DNA of 64,000 nucleotides from Bacteroidota bacterium. GTDB lineage: Bacteria; Bacteroidota; Bacteroidia; Chitinophagales; LD1. The stretch lies in contig JADKJG010000005.1 of the NCBI GenBank assembly GCA_016722375.1, positions 345,367 to 409,366 on the forward strand. The letters run 5' to 3'. Position numbers and translations under genes: made by a program. The notes under the pieces are model-generated. The model had not been told where the DNA came from and did not search any database. It worked only from the letters and a program-made list of their open reading frames with translations. Of the stretch, positions 63,959 through 64,000 are shown piece by piece (position 1 is the stretch's first letter; every line of letters starts with the position of its first letter).

Positions 63959-64000
63959 ATGAAGCTATCCGTCATCATCGTCAATTACAACGTCCGGTTT
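63959..64000 (+). CDS. family 2 glycosyltransferase, N-terminal fragment at window edge
   Basis: Fourteen codons are visible before the window ends: MKLSVIIVNYNVRF. The sequence SVIIVNYN is the classic first strand of GT-A fold, family 2 glycosyltransferases. No further domain can be seen. Confidence 0.7.
   Translation, partial: MKLSVIIVNYNVRF

Overview
The window reads as a chromosomal segment of a Bacteroidota bacterium, probably of the Chitinophagales/Sphingobacteriales type. Supporting signs are several secreted proteins with type IX secretion (T9SS) type A or type B C-terminal sorting domains, PKD-repeat and TSP3/OmpA envelope proteins, TAnnTTTG-type -7 promoter boxes, few recognisable Shine-Dalgarno sequences, and typical families of the phylum (DUF3109, TrhO, the long PurF-like protein, the fused E1 alpha/beta dehydrogenase). 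No rRNA, tRNA, CRISPR array, phage or intact insertion sequence was recognised.

Layout. 1-3.4 kb: a frameshifted MbnH-like di-haem peroxidase with its MbnP partner lipoprotein, then a polysaccharide flippase. 3.7-9.3 kb: a MoxR ATPase with an internal deletion, a HicAB toxin-antitoxin pair, a PurF-like amidotransferase and an OmpA/TSP3 protein. 9.5-15.9 kb: DUF177-rpmF, a MATE exporter, PBP1A and uvrC (frameshifted). 16-18.7 kb: a 21-bp repeat array and a SCO1/DUF420 cytochrome oxidase assembly cluster. 18.7-29.1 kb: fused E1 dehydrogenase, kbl, trhO, an M28/glutaminyl cyclase-like lipoprotein, a GxxExxY gene bracketed by inverted repeats, cysS (frameshifted), an endonuclease/phosphatase-fold protein and two overlapping rhomboid genes. 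29.3-35.5 kb: accessory secreted proteins, a second kind of 21-bp array, DUF3109, three tandem lipoproteins and a short asparaginase. 35.7-47 kb: a PKD/T9SS type B adhesin, an XRE regulator and a block of secreted proteins in which two SUMF1-fold paralogues flank a 26-residue-repeat protein. 47-48.5 kb: a gene-poor stretch with the inverted copy of the first array and MITE/REP-like hairpins. 48.5-56 kb: a complete trpEGDCFBA-aroF operon on the minus strand, preceded by a Trp-codon leader peptide and terminator hairpin, which is an attenuator. 56-64 kb: another T9SS protein, a SUMF1 protein with a T12 tract in its signal peptide, a coiled-coil protein, polA (frameshifted), recR and the start of a family 2 glycosyltransferase.

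Three themes stand out. First, four genes (mbnH-like, uvrC, cysS, polA) each break at an A4/T4 run where the protein needs five. Two secreted-protein genes also have one frame break each. Sequencing or consensus error is the likeliest reason, but it changes the annotation of essential genes. Second, there are intergenic minisatellites with a 21-bp unit, about two helical turns, in two unrelated sequence families, each carrying a palindromic hexamer. Third, the trp operon carries a canonical-looking but unannotated attenuation leader with promoter, Trp-Trp leader peptide and terminator all legible.
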